From: Rhinopithecus roxellana
Lineage: Eukaryota > Chordata > Mammalia > Primates > Cercopithecidae
Length of the DNA stretch: 64,000 nt
NCBI RefSeq assembly: GCF_007565055.1
Contig: NC_044561.1
Coordinates: 28,180,114 to 28,244,113 of the forward strand
Direction: 5' to 3'
This document shows, piece by piece, positions 1 through 11,331 of this stretch. The position numbers and the translations under genes were made by a program. The first letter of the stretch is position 1. Each line of letters starts with the position of its first letter. The notes under the pieces were generated by a model, which was given only the letters and a program-made list of their open reading frames with translations, did not search any database and was not told the DNA's origin.

Positions 1-151
1 TTTGTTAAAGAAATAATTTGAAAATTAGGACAGGCATTCTTGAAATACGTCCTGTCTATCTCGATAAATATTGTTATGCCTTGAGCAGCACGCCACTTTT
101 AAAAATATAATTTGTGTATGTGTGAGCTCAGCTCCATGGAAACAGCCTGTC

Positions 152-463
152 ATTTATTTATTTATTTTTATTTTTTTGAGACAAGAGTTTTGCTCTTGTT
201 GCCAAAGCTGGAGTGCAGTGGCGAGGTCTCAGCTCACTGCAACCTCCACCTCCCAGGTTCAAGCAATTCTCCTGCCTCAGCCTCCCAAGTAGCTGGGATT
301 ACAGGCGCCCGCCACCACACCCGGCTAATTTTTATATTTTTAGTAGAGACAGGGTTTCACCATGGTGGCCAGGCTGGTCTCAAACTCCTGACCTCAGGTG
401 ATCTGCCCGCCTGGACCTCCCAAAGTGCTGGGATTACAGGCATGAGCCACCACGCCCTGCCCC
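152..463 (-). repeat. Alu, full length, antisense
   Basis: On the plus strand it starts with a T-rich tail, then the reverse-complement Alu sequence (ggctggagtgcagtgg type motif, agctgggattacaggc), ending at gagccaccacgccc. S-like. Confidence 0.93.
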
Positions 464-1032
464 AGCCTGTCACTTAATGAAGGGGTTTAGGTTACTGAAA
501 TATGTCTGAGGAGGCTGTGATATCATTAATAAAAGAAATAAACAGAGCTGTCCTGTGTGGGAAGATGGAACTCACCCAAGGACTCACTGTGGCCACTGAG
601 CCCCTGGGCAGGGGACCTCCAGGGACCCCCGACTGGCTTCTCAAGCCCAAAGGCTCTTGCTGGCGTTGGGCCACCTGTCTTTCTTAACTGACCATTCCTC
701 ATACATCTCGTACACACACGGAGTTGCCCCACACAGACTCCTCACACACCCTGCACGCTCAGAACTGTGGAGGAAGTGGAGGTGGGTGGGTGGGTAGAGT
801 GGGCACACACTGGAGCGGGCGCTCTGCTTTCCATGGGGGCGCTGGAGTCCAAGTCAGGTCTACTAACGCCCAGATTTCCCACCTGGCCACCGGCACCCCT
901 GTACAAACTCGGCATCCTGGGAGTCTAAGTGAATTACTGAACTCCCAGGACCCGTCATTGTGGGCTAGACTCCCGCAGCCCACGGTAACGTCTGACCGTT
1001 CCATGGGGGGTGGGCCCCCACTGCACCCCTTG

Positions 1033-1258
1033 TCCAGGAGTGGGGCTCAGGCTAGCTTTGAGTGAGGGACACATGTGGTCCAGGAGTGGGGCTCAGGCCA
1101 GCTTTGAGTGAGGGACACATGTGGTCCAGGAGTGGGGCTCAGGCCAGCTTTGAGTGAGGGATACATGTGGTCCAGGAGTGGGGCTCAGGCCAGCTTTGAG
1201 TGAGGGACACATGTGGTCCAGGAGTGGGGCTCAGGCCAGCTTTGAGTGAGGGACACCT
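1033..1258. repeat. 46 bp minisatellite, 5 copies
   Basis: The motif tccaggagtggggctcaggc recurs at 1033, 1079, 1125, 1171 and 1217, an exact 46 bp period with only a few substitutions. The last copy decays around 1255, about 31 bp from the CERK acceptor. Confidence 0.95.
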
Positions 1259-1289
1259 GGGGTTTACACGTGGCCGCTTGTCTCTGCAG

Positions 1290-1362
1290 AGTCCACTGCC
1301 AGCTGGTTCGACTCTTTGCACGAGGAATTGAAGAGAATCTGAAGCCCGACTTGCATAGCTGA
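1290..1362 (+). CDS. CERK: CERK, last coding exon (C-terminus of ceramide kinase)
   Basis: CERK phosphorylates ceramide to ceramide-1-phosphate at Golgi and plasma membranes. Only its last coding exon is here. An acceptor (tctctgcag) ends at 1289. The first base completes an arginine codon split 2+1, followed by 23 residues starting VHCQLVRLFARGIEEN and ending KPDLHS, then TGA at 1360-1362. This matches the C-terminus of human CERK as I remember it, except that I recall Pro and Ser where this sequence has two Leu (ENLKPDLHS against ENPKPDSHS). The catalytic diacylglycerol-kinase-like region lies in exons outside the window. The plus orientation, converging on GRAMD4, agrees with the 22q13 gene order. 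Confidence 0.93.
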
Positions 1363-3132
1363 GAAGCTGGCGTTCTGCTCTCGAACTGGGAAAGTGTGGA
1401 AACTATTTAAGAGAATTATTACAGACCAATTATGTTGATATATACATTTAAATGTAGAAATTTATTTTTGATAGTTAAATCTTGATTTTAGAAAAAAACC
1501 CTTTTGTCAACAATTTTGTGTACATATTTGGCATTTTCAGTTCTGCACGCATCTGCGGGTTGCAGCCCGTGCCAGTTACTCTCAGCGGATGCAGCTGCTG
1601 ACTTGGGGGCACTGGCCTCTTAGGTTTTAACAATGTCAACAGTGTAGTTTAGAAAATGGCCCGTGAGTGGCTCTGTTGCAATAATTTTAGGGACATTATA
1701 TGATTTCCACGCAGGTCACACCATCTGGGCCTGAGGTAGCAGTGGGTCACTTTGATCCACTTTGCGGGACTTATTCTGTAATGGTTTGTGGCCAAGTTTT
1801 GGGAAGTGGTTGATTCTCTTTGCCTTCATTTCACCTTCCTCTTAGTTTACGGTTAGGACATCGCTGCTTGATCCTTACAATACTGTGCAACTGCAATGCA
1901 AAGTGGCCCTGCTTCAGGTGATCCGCGGGAGGGGCCTCCACACCAGCGCCGGGAAGGCTGCTGGGGCCTCCACACCTGCCTCATCACGGCGGCATGGCTA
2001 AGACAATCCAGCTGGGAGCACAACCTTGGCGTCTGTTCTGGGAGCACAGATGATACGCTCTGGAAGCTGGCAGTGTGTAAAGTACTGGCAAGATTGTTAC
2101 TGTTAAAATGTCAAATACCCATGCTTCATATCATCGCGAAGCGCTTAACACAGCCGGCCTTGGGGGGCAGTCAGGACGAAGCTGGCCGTCCGTGGAGGAG
2201 GGGCCGTTCCTGGACTCCGGCGGGATTCCTCTGATGCAGGCCCTGAAGTCTGTACACGTGGTCCAGATTTGTTCTTGTCTTTCCTTCACGCTGAGTTCTC
2301 TATATTTATTGAACATCTTGTCTTTTTAAGCCGGAATAGTGTAAACTGCCTCGGATGTCTGTCTTTTGTCTCAAAGCCTTGATAGGTTGCGGGTTTCCTC
2401 TGAAGCGTGAGGGCTCCGGCGACCAGAGGATTCTTCCTGGAAGGCATTCCCGCCCCACTCCCCGGGGCACCCCTCGATTGTGTGCTACGTCCTTGTTTAG
2501 TGTGTATCCATGCCTGTGTAGATGATGTCTGTAACTTAGTTTTGTTTGAAATGTGAGAATATGCGGCTTAAACTTTGATCTGTAAGGAGCGGGGCCGTGG
2601 CCGTTGGGAGCACGCTATAGACACCGTTCCTCATGCTGCCGGCTGGGTTTTGCAGAGGTTCCCTTAGTGATTTCACATTTCACAGGCAGCATCCATTTTC
2701 AGAATGTTGTGGCATTGATTTATATTTTGAAGCATACAGGAAACTTCTCATTTCCTCGTTCAGCCCCACCCAGGTCAGGTGAAAGGGCAGCTTTAATGGT
2801 GATTTTTATGGACCGTATTATCAGAGATCACTGTGCAAGCCGAATGGTTTAATAATGAATGGTTGAATGAGAAATCTGGGTGTAAAGAGTAAATATGCCC
2901 TGGCTCTTTCTACCAATGTTTGCTCCTGGTTGGAAGGAAACCAAAGATTTAAGACGGGCTACTCTTCCAGACTGGCTGTGCCTGCCTGTGCCCAGCAGCC
3001 TGTGCCGCCGGCAGTGTGCCTGGTGTCACGCCAGGAGGCTGTGGCTGCTGTGGGCCCTCTGGAATTATGCTCCTCACAAAGTTTCCCCAAAAGGTTCTTC
3101 TGAGCCTTTACTGTCCCTGGTAAATGTTTCCT

Positions 3133-3425
3133 GGCCGGGCACGGTGGCTCACACCTGTAATCCCAGCACTTTGGGAGGCCGAGGCAGGTGGATCACCTAA
3201 AGTCAGGAGTTCGAGACCAGCCTGGCCAACATGGTGACACCCCGTCTCTACTAAAAATACAAAACTTAGCAGGATATGTTGGCGCATGCCTGTAATCCCG
3301 GCTACTAGGGACACTGAGGCAGGAGAATCGCTTGAACCCAGGAGGTGGAGGTTGCAGTGAGCCAAGATTAAGCCACTGCACTCCAGCCTGGGCAACGGAG
3401 TGAGACTCCATCCCAAAAAAAAAAA
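3133..3425 (+). repeat. Alu, sense, inside CERK 3'UTR
   Basis: Starts ggccgggcacggtggctc and ends in a short A tail at 3425. Both monomers are present. Confidence 0.95.
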
Positions 3426-4084
3426 GTTTCCCATACACTGGCCTGCCCTAAAACCCACTAACAATTTTAGCAAAACAGTCCAGGCCAAAGAGGAAGCGTT
3501 TTATGTTTGATAAGAAACCCAGCCATTCCGTATGGCCGGTTCCTGAGTGGCTTTGGTGATATTCGCCAGCCACCTGCTGACATTCAGAATCTCAGACCTC
3601 GGGACTGCTGTTGCGGTACCGTGTGTCTGACACCCGCCAAGAGCCCTTTGCTGTCTGCGCACAGGATAGGGTGACTGCCCAGACATTCCCGCTTGATAGG
3701 CTCTGATTTCTGGGGAGCCTTTCAGATGCAGCAGACATACAACACCTGTACTTTGGAGTTTTAAGGAAAAAAAAAATCAGAAGTGCTGGTTAGATAGTGA
3801 AAACTTAGGATAACTTAGGAAGGTTAGTTTTAGCTTCCTTTGTGGCTCCCTGGTGCAAAACAATTAGCAGTTACGCAATGGACCTGATTCTAGTTTATTC
3901 TAATTAAGAAGTGAGGCCGGGCCAAGCCTGCCGCCGAGGGCAGGGCTTGACTTTGTTCCTGAATATACAATCCTGAGTAAGTGCGAAAGTCTGAGTGAAA
4001 TGATGGCCTCATTCTCTTTCCAATCTTGCTGGTTTCAAGATTAGAAAATGGCATTATTTGATCTGAACTGTTTGAGAAGACACA

Positions 4085-4090
4085 AATAAA
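4085..4090 (+). promoter_or_regulatory. CERK: CERK polyadenylation signal AATAAA
   Basis: Canonical AATAAA about 2.7 kb downstream of the CERK stop, followed by TTCCTTGTG, a plausible GU-rich downstream element. A second AATAAA at 4192-4197 could serve as an alternative. Confidence 0.65.
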
Positions 4091-4435
4091 GTTCCTTGTG
4101 CAGACTTGGCCTGCTTGCTTTCCTTTACACATACCTGTTATTTTCAAAGCAGAGTATTTTTCATGAAAGCACACACAATTTAAAGAACAAGAATAAAATC
4201 AACCAAGGTGTCACCACCGCCTATGCCAGGAAACTGAACGCCGCCCCAAAGCTTTCTGTGCCCTGCTCTGGAGTCCCCCGCCCCTCCTCGGAGGGCGCTC
4301 CCATTTCACACTAAGCCTTCCTGCCTCTGTCCGTGGCTGTATCCCCAACAGCAAGTTTAGTTTTGCAGGTTTGGCTCTTTAGCCAAAGGAAACGTGTTGT
4401 CTTCTGTAACTTACTTCTTTCACTCCACGTTTATT

Positions 4436-4745
4436 GTTTGTTTATTTATTTATTTATTTTTTGAGACGGAGTCTCGCTCTGTCGCCCGGGCTAGAGTGCA
4501 GTGGCGTGAACTCAGCTCACTGCAAGCTCCGCCTCCCGGGTTCACGCCATTCTCCTGCCTCAGCCTCCCGAGTAGCTGGGATTACAGGCGCCTGCCACCT
4601 CGCCCGGCTAGTTTTTTTGTATTTTTTAGTAGAGACGGGGTTTCACCGTGTTAGCCAGGATGGTCTCGATCTCCTGACCTCGTGATCCGCCCACCTCGGC
4701 CTCCCAAAGTTCTGGGATTACAGGCGTGCGCCACCGTGCCTGGCC
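4436..4745 (-). repeat. AluY-like, antisense
   Basis: The reverse complement has the young-Alu motif gatcacgaggtcaggagatc and a gcgaggtgg motif that I associate with Old World monkey AluY. The tail is a TTTA repeat. Confidence 0.93.
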
Positions 4746-4957
4746 CTCTCCACATGTTTGAGAGGGCATTTGCATTTGTATTTGAGGACCTTTGAAAAGA
4801 CATTTGCATTGTGAAACTAACTTTTCCAGTCCACGAACATGACATTATTTCCATTTATATAGATCCTCATTCATGTCTTTCAATTATTTTATAGTTTTTC
4901 CATGAAAGTCTTTAAATTTTTAGATTTATTCCTAAAACTTGTTTTTCATTTTTGTAA

Positions 4958-5237
4958 ACAACGTCTTGTTCAGTTGCTCAGGCTGGAGTGCAGTGGCATG
5001 ATCACGGCTCACTGTAACCTCAGTCTCTCGGACTGAAGCGATCCCACCTCAGCCTCCTGAGTAGCTGGGACTACAGATGTGCAACACCATGCCTGGCTAT
5101 TTTTTTTTTAATTTTTTCTAGAGACGGGGTCTCACTCTGTTGCCCAGACTGGTCTCGAATTCCTGGGCTCAAGCAATCCTCCTGCCTCAGCCTTCGAAAC
5201 TGCTGGCATTACAGGAGTGAGCTACTGCGCCCAGCCA
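4958..5237 (-). repeat. Alu (old, J-like), antisense
   Basis: Diverged reverse-complement Alu, with gctcactgtaacctcag and caagcaatcctcctgcctc type features of older subfamilies, ending at gctactgcgcccagcc. Confidence 0.88.
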
Positions 5238-5255
5238 AAAGTTCATATTTTGAGA

Positions 5256-5400
5256 CTTTTTTTTTTTTTTCATTAATGTTTTGTAGAGGCAGGGTCTCAC
5301 CATGTTGCCCAGCCTGGTCTCAAACTCCTGGCCTCAAGAGATCCTCCCGTCTTGGCCTCCAAAGCACTGGGATTACAGGTGTGAGCCACCACACCTGGCC
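5256..5400 (-). repeat. Alu monomer fragment, antisense
   Basis: A single Alu arm with a poly-T start, the gcagggtctcaccatgttgc motif, and an end at gagccaccacacctggcc. Confidence 0.88.
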
Positions 5401-5439
5401 TTTGAGGCTATGTTAAAATATGTTTTGCACAGAAATGCA

Positions 5440-5697
5440 ATTTTTTATTTGTTTGTTTGTTTTGAGATGGAGTCTCGCCCTGTCACCCAGGCTGGAGTGC
5501 AATGGTGCGATCTCAGCTCACTGCAACCTCCGCCTCTGGGGTTCAAGCGATTATCCTGCCTCAGCCTCCCGAGTAGCTGGCATTATAGGTGCGTGCCACC
5601 ACACCCAGCTAGTTTTTTGTATCTTCAGTAGAGATGGGGTTTCCCCATGTTGTCCAAGCTGGTCTCAAACTTCTGACCTCATGATCTGCCCGCCACA
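5440..5697 (-). repeat. Alu, antisense, 5' truncated
   Basis: Starts with a TTTG tail and runs through both arms, but ends at gatctgcccgcc without the last Alu segment. Confidence 0.9.
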
Positions 5698-7589
5698 ATT
5701 GTTTTTTATGTGTTGGGTTATATCCAGAAACCTTGCCTCCCGTCAACCTAAAGTGACATCAGAGAGCGCTCCTAAGAAAGAGTTTATTCAGGAACAGCAA
5801 AGGGATTGCAGTCGGGATATGCATGCTACGCCGGTAGGCATTTTGGGGGGTGTTCGGGATAAAGGCGACACTTTAAAAGGCAAAGAAAAAGTCCACGTAA
5901 GCTGCTCTAGAACAAAGTTCACAGGTCGCAGCAGCTCCTGGCAGGAGGCAGTACTGTTCACTGCGGAAGTGGCCGTCGCTGGGTGGGCGCCCTCGTCGCA
6001 GTCCCGAGGGTCCTGGGGTGAGTTGTGCTACAGGCAGGCCTGCGAGAGCTTCTTCACGGCCTCCCCTGACTCATTTTGTACCAGCAACTTCCACACTCCT
6101 ATTATGATAATTTACCTGGGAATTTGGGGGTCTTCTGTCATCATATCATTTACAAATAGTAACAGCCGAGTGTCTTCTTTACAATCGTGCATGGTCCAGC
6201 TATTTCCCCTCGCTTGCGATGCCAGCCGTGACATCTGGTACCGAGTTAAACAGAGATGATGGCAGGGGCCTGGGCCAGCTTCTGTCTGAGGGAGTGGGTC
6301 AGCTGTCCATCACTGCCTCTTGGCTCCAGCCCCACCCCAGCTGCCCCTCTGTGATCCCAAGTGTCTCCCTTCCAGCTGACGTGGACCCGAGGGCCCCTGG
6401 AGGATGACAGAGCTGGGCTTCCCGGTTCCAGGGGTTTTGAGGGCAGATTTCGGATTTCAGTGGCGCCGGGTGGCTGCAGCGGACAGTCCTTTCCCGGGTG
6501 ACTTTCCCAGCTCACGCCCATACATGACGGGGTCTTGGGGTCCTTCCTTGGCTGTGCCCTTAGTCTGTGGCTCCTGTAGTCTCTGGCCAACCCTGTCCTC
6601 CAACCGCTGCTGGAGCTCATAAGCCCATGGAGTGCTGCCTCCTGGCGTTCCGCAGGGCGAGCAGAATGGACCACAACCCTGGCTTGCCAGCGTTGCTCAC
6701 TTTGGTCCACGTGTGGTCCTTTCGGATTGGTTTATTCATTCATTCATTACATTCATCCACTAACTATTTAAAAACACAGAGCAAGTACCTATGAAGAGAA
6801 CCCCTGGTTCAATAATAAAATCATTAACAATTTCATTCCCCTCTGGACTCTCCCTGATGCACCCCCACCCTGGGTTACCCCTCTTCTGATTGGCAGCCAG
6901 AGTGCCAGCTTCTGCTGGAAGCTCTGCAGCACCCTGTCACCCCAGAATAAAAGTCCTAGAGAGCACCAGGCCTGCCCCACAGGTTTGTGACCTTTCCTTC
7001 GTTCCACAGCCCCTCTGGTAGCCAGGTAGAGCCGAGAGATGAGCCTGAGCAATGTAAAACGCATGCATTAAAACACGTAGGATTGCCAAGGAAACCAACC
7101 GTACTGAAATAGTTATCACAATCACCCGTGAATGGCGACAGAGGTATATATGGGCACCTTTATTGACATTAAATGATGAAATATGTGCAGAACAGGCAAG
7201 CTGTCGGTTTTAGGCACAGAGTCTGTGGGCCGAGGGTGGGTGGTCTCCCACAAGGTTGGCCTTCCTGAGCACTCAGAAGCCCCTGGGAGGCCCCTCCGCC
7301 TCCTCCATGGCCCAGCTCCCGTGACACCTGCCATGGGCCCGCACTGCCCCGTCTGCATGGAGGGGTCAGTGTGGGCTGCCGACGGGTTAGGTAGGTCTGA
7401 GCCTTGTTCCGAGTTAGAAGTGCGGGGAGGCCCTGTTGCAAAGAGGACAGAGGGGTGGGTGGAAGGGGTCGGTGGGTTCCACAGCATGGATGTGTTCTTG
7501 GGAAGAATGTCAGGGTGTGTTTGGCAGGTTCCTAGCCCATCACTGCTGTGTCTCAGCACCAAGGACAGGGCCTGCTATGCAAGGCTGGC

Positions 7590-8015
7590 TGGCTGGGTGG
7601 GTAAATGGGTGGGTGGGTGGATGGATGGATGGATGGACGGATGGATGGATGAATAGGTGAGTGGGTGGATACATGGATGAACGAGTGGGTGGGTGGATGG
7701 ATGGATGGATGGGTGGGTGGATGAGTGGATGGATGGATGGATGGATGGATGGATGGATGGATGGATGGATGGGTGGGTGGATGAATGCATGGGTGGATGG
7801 ACTGATGGGTGGGTAGGTGGATGGATGAATGAATGGATGGATGAATGGGTGGATGGATGGATGGATGGATGGATGGATGGATGGATGGATGAATAGGTGG
7901 GTGGGTGGATACATGGATGAACGAGTGGGTGGGTGGATGGATGGATGAATGGACAGACAGACGGATGGATGGATGGACGGACAGATGGATGGATCAGTGG
8001 ATGAATGGATGGCTC
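7590..8015. repeat. (GGAT)n / GGTG-rich simple repeat
   Basis: About 420 bp dominated by tggatggatgg with gggtggg variants on the plus strand. The long open frames across it (WMDG or HPSI repeats) follow from the 4-base period. Confidence 0.95.
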
Positions 8016-8760
8016 AGTGGCTGGCTGGCTATGTCAATGGAGTATGCATATGTCCTACTTTCTGAAGCTGTGCCCCTTAGGGTGGCGTGGCCCACTAGAC
8101 CTGGTTTCCTCCTGGCTCCAGCTCCCTCGCTGTGTAACCTGGGGAGGTCTCTGCCTCCTAGGGGGCTCCTGTGGGCTTGAGGTGCAGGAGGCTAGGCAGC
8201 ACCAGGTGCACCTGACACAGGCCTATGCCCAACTCCAGGGGTTTCAAAAGCCAGACAGGTCCTTGTACCCTTCTGTGTCTGGTATCAGCATCTGGATGCA
8301 CCAAGCCCCAAGTGTTGCTGGAAACCCCTCTGTCCAGGAGCCCCAGGAAGCCAGGACACCGCAGTGGAGAGGGGCCAAAGCCCACACGCACCCTGACCCC
8401 AAGGCACTGCCTGCCTCCCCCTCCCCCACTTCGTCCTGTGCCAGCCCTGGGTACCCTCCCTGCAGGCCGCGTCCCTCGCCACCTGGCCTCCTGTCTTCTG
8501 GAACTCAGGCCCTGCCTCCTGCTCCCAGCCTCCAATGCCCACATCCAACAGGACTGCTTCTCAGCCCCACCTCACCCCACAGACGTCACTCAGGCTGCAT
8601 CAGTACCCGAACGCCCTGCCGCCAGCAGCCGTGGGGCCCCAGGGAGCAGCGGGCACTGAGGGCCTGGGGTTGGTGGCCTAGGTGGCTCAGGCCACCGGCA
8701 ATGCGTGTGGCCCTGCCAAGGAGGCAGACAGCCCTGAGCCTTAGCACAAAGCATTTTAGG

Positions 8761-8766
8761 TTTATT
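8761..8766 (-). promoter_or_regulatory. GRAMD4: GRAMD4 polyadenylation signal AATAAA
   Basis: TTTATT on the plus strand reads AATAAA on the minus strand, 2.46 kb past the GRAMD4 stop. That is the 3'UTR length expected from the roughly 4.5 kb GRAMD4 mRNA I recall. Cleavage is probably near 8740-8750. The surrounding 8750-8900 is strongly AT-rich, unlike the rest of the UTR. Confidence 0.7.
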
Positions 8767-11173
8767 TAAATAAAAATTATAATTTATACAAGGCTTTTTC
8801 TTTAAACAAACAAAGTTTTCTTAAAAAAATGTTACAGGATAATTTTTTTCATCAGTTCTTAATACAGTACAATCCTTTTGTTGAACAAAAGTCACACTGG
8901 CAATGATTATTTACAGATCCAAAATAGACTCAGGCTTCAGACATAAAAAATTTAACATTCATCTAGTTCAGGGATTAGTCATAGAAATTAAACATCTGCC
9001 CAGATGTACACAATTTGGTAAAAACTACAGCTTCTCTCCATGGGGAGCCCGGAGCCTGTGCCGGTCTGCGCTCCCGAGGACTTCCAGGAAGGACCTGTGC
9101 TGGCAGCGGAGCCAACTGGTGGCCCTCCCCCTCCCCCCGCTCCCCGAACGCGGCCCTCCCTGGGGGGCTGCGGCCACACCTGGCATGTGGTCAGTTTTCA
9201 TCTCCCTTTCTCCACAAAAGGGACTCGAACTAAACCACCCGACTCTGGTAAAGAAGCCTCATCTGCCCCAGGGACCCCTCCCGCTGTGTTTGGGGACCGA
9301 ATCCCAGCACCTGAGAAGAGGCGCTCACTGGCCCCGAGGCCCCAGACCCACCCTTGGGGACGGCCGGGCCCTGGGGAGAGAGGGGTGACCATGGTCTGTG
9401 GGCATGGCCTCTGCAGCCGTCCCTGGGGTGGGTCGGTGCCCACCCTGTGTTGCCCCAGGCGCTGAGGGGGGGTTCACTGGGGCGTGTCCCCCGCCCCTGG
9501 TGCACCAAGACAGCTGGTCCCCTACAGGGCCAGACCCCCGGCTCAGAGCAGGTTCTGCCCCATTTGGGAAAGGCCGCCGTGCAGTCATCCTGCCGCCGAC
9601 ATCCACGCGGCCCACAGCCAAGAGGGCTCCACTCCACCGCCTGGGATAGGATATGTGCTTAATCTGGTGATCGCCGTGGCTCCCCCAAAAGCACCCCCGG
9701 CACCAGCGTGTGACCCTGCAGCCCCTCGTGAAGGGGGTGAAACCAGCCCGTGCCGCCAGATCCCTCACCCACACCAGCAAATGAGGATCAGAGCAAAGGT
9801 AAAAATTACACCTGAAAAATGATACAAAAATAAGAAAAACAGCTTGCTCTCTGTAAAAAATATAATCTTCTGTTTCTTCAAAAAACAACAATCTCAGCAA
9901 CACCCAAGGGACTCAGGACAAGCTGAGGGAGCTGAGGGATCTGCCCCAGCAGACGCACAGGCCCGCGGGGCAGCCACCTCCTCCAGGAGGCCCAGGCCGC
10001 CTTTCCCTCCCTTCGTCCAGTGCAGGCGGCCCCAGCAAACCAGGCCTGCGGGTGCTCCCTCCACAAATGCCACCTTGTTCCCGGGAAGCCCAGACTTCCC
10101 TGGGGCGGGGCAGGGGCTGGGAGGGTCTGTGCCCGGACTGGCACTTGCTAGGCACGCAGGGGAGGGAACACTGTCACATGTCGGCTGCAGGCAGTGCAGG
10201 CCCGAGCCTCTCGGCTCGGCTCACGGTTGTTCCCTGAAGCACAGCGGCTGCCACAGAGCCTCTGGCATGGCCCAAAAGCGGCTGCAGCCTGGGCCACCAT
10301 GGACCCAGAACACTCCTGCCCACTCCCTTCCCCAACCAACCCAGGCAACTGCAGCCTAGAGACCACTTGCCAGACACGCCACAGTGCTCAGAGCACCTCC
10401 AACGCCCTTCACAGATGTTCTCCTGGGCCTTCCAAAGAGCAAGGTATGAGAAAGATGTGCTTTTACCTGCACCATCCCGTGCCCTTACTGGTCACAGACG
10501 ACGGACCTCCTGGCTGGCGTGTCAGGCTGAGAGCGGCAGGCGGGCCCTTACAGACGCGGTGCTGAGCGCCCTGGAGGCCGGCAAGGACGGCACCACCAAA
10601 GACACTGAGGGGAAGTGCGGGGTGGGCCCTTCTCACCCTCGCTGCTCCCGTGGAGCACAGGCAGGGACAGGGACAGGCTCCCGGCTCCAGCCCCGCGCCG
10701 ACAAATGCCTCAAGAGGGCCTCATGTAAGAGGAAGGAGGACTGCCAGGCCTGCTTCTCGGTGGTTGGTGAAAGGTCCCCATGTCCCTCCTTGTTGACATC
10801 TTCCTGTCCCCAGGAGGAAGGGCCCCGCACTCTTCAGCTATGGCTTTGGTGGTGGATGAGCTTCCGGCCTCTGGAGAGCGGGACACAAGGTTGCGAGAGG
10901 TTTCTCTGTCCAGGCTGGCACGGAGAAGGGCGGGGCCCGGGGTCCTGTGCGTCCTCTCCACGGGCCCCCGAGGGCCTCTGCCCCCTCCCCGTCTGCAGGT
11001 GGCCCTCAGAGGCGCCTGACGCGCCCTGTGGGAGAGACGCGCCCCCAGCCCTGTGAGCCCCGGCCCCTTCGTGGTCGATAAAATGCAGAGGCCAACACAA
11101 TAGAACCGCAGGTCCAGGAGAATTATTGCAAAAGCTCATGAGGATGTCCAATTGCTTCCACTACCAAATCGTT

Positions 11174-11198
11174 AAAAAAAAAAAAAAAAAAAAAAAAA
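11174..11198. repeat. A25 homopolymer (U25 in GRAMD4 mRNA)
   Basis: 25 uninterrupted A on the plus strand, 28 nt downstream of the GRAMD4 stop on the transcribed strand. No Alu or L1 sequence is attached, so it is not a retroposon tail. Confidence 0.95.
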
Positions 11199-11226
11199 TT
11201 CCAGCAACGTCCCAGGCAAGTCAATA

Positions 11227-11331
11227 CTAGCTGTCCCCGCCAGACGCTGCCGCTGAGGTGATCTTGATGTACTGGCTGAGAATGGTCTCAAAGGCCTCAT
11301 CCCTGTGCACCATGGCACCAAACACGAGCGG
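11227..11331 (-). CDS. GRAMD4: GRAMD4 coding exon 18 (aa 545-578) and stop
   Basis: Acceptor ttccctgccag; encodes PLVFGAMVHRDEAFETILSQ then YIKITSAAASGGDS and TAG (11229-11227). The C-terminus is identical to the human protein as I recall it. Continues without a break into the 3'UTR. Confidence 0.96.
   Translation of the reverse strand, partial: PLVFGAMVHRDEAFETILSQYIKITSAAASGGDS

Larger units (their letters stand above)
1..1289 (+). other. CERK: last CERK intron (3' part)
   Basis: Non-coding. It holds an antisense Alu (152-463), unique sequence (464-1030) and a five-copy 46 bp tandem array (1033-1258). The array ends just before the pyrimidine tract and acceptor of the last CERK exon. Confidence 0.8.
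1363..4110 (+). other. CERK: CERK 3'UTR
   Basis: This is a long untranslated tail of about 2.7 kb after the CERK stop, consistent with the long CERK mRNA I recall. It is AT-rich just after the stop (1430-1530) and then mixed. It contains one sense Alu (3133-3425). The end is set by AATAAA at 4085-4090; the exact cleavage site is inferred. Confidence 0.75.
4790..6190 (-). mobile_element. L1 ORF2 3' relic, antisense, broken by Alus
   Basis: Segments 4850-4960, 5238-5256, 5401-5440, 5698-5736 and 6090-6190 can be read in order as one degenerate L1 ORF2 stretch in antisense. Recognisable pieces are agatttattcctaa, tatatccagaaaccttgc and catcatatcatttacaaata. Four Alu pieces and a non-L1 block interrupt it. 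It is a dead fragment with no open frame. Confidence 0.6.
4111..8740. other. intergenic region between CERK and GRAMD4 3' ends
   Basis: No gene is supported here. The region holds five antisense Alu copies or fragments (4436-5697) nested in an antisense L1 ORF2 relic (about 4790-6190), an unclassified insertion of about 350 bp (5737-6090), unique sequence (6200-7580), a GGAT-type simple repeat (7590-8015) and GC-rich unique sequence up to the GRAMD4 poly(A) region. Confidence 0.75.
8745..11226 (-). other. GRAMD4: GRAMD4 3'UTR
   Basis: Untranslated tail of GRAMD4, contiguous with coding exon 18. Most of it is GC-rich (9030-11100); the distal 300 bases are AT-rich. A run of 25 U (11174-11198) starts 28 nt after the stop. 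I see no Alu in it. Several open frames of 80-230 codons on both strands are high-GC artefacts with no recognisable domain. Confidence 0.75.

Noticed and set aside
1896..2329. Open frames of 112 and 73 codons in the CERK 3'UTR
   Set aside because: Overlapping, no recognisable domain, inside a known UTR.
5420..6259. 279-codon open frame, plus strand
   Set aside because: Built from an antisense Alu, L1 relic and the unassigned block; no domain or gene structure.
7159..7164. AATAAA on the minus strand as an alternative GRAMD4 poly(A) signal
   Set aside because: It lies past the GGAT repeat with no supporting UTR continuity; the 8761-8766 site fits the known UTR length better.
7540..8180. HPSI and WMDG repeat open frames
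   Set aside because: 4-base simple repeat read in three frames gives fixed tetrapeptides.
8005..8769. 254-codon plus-strand frame
   Set aside because: Crosses the end of a simple repeat and GC-rich flank; low-complexity Pro/Ser.
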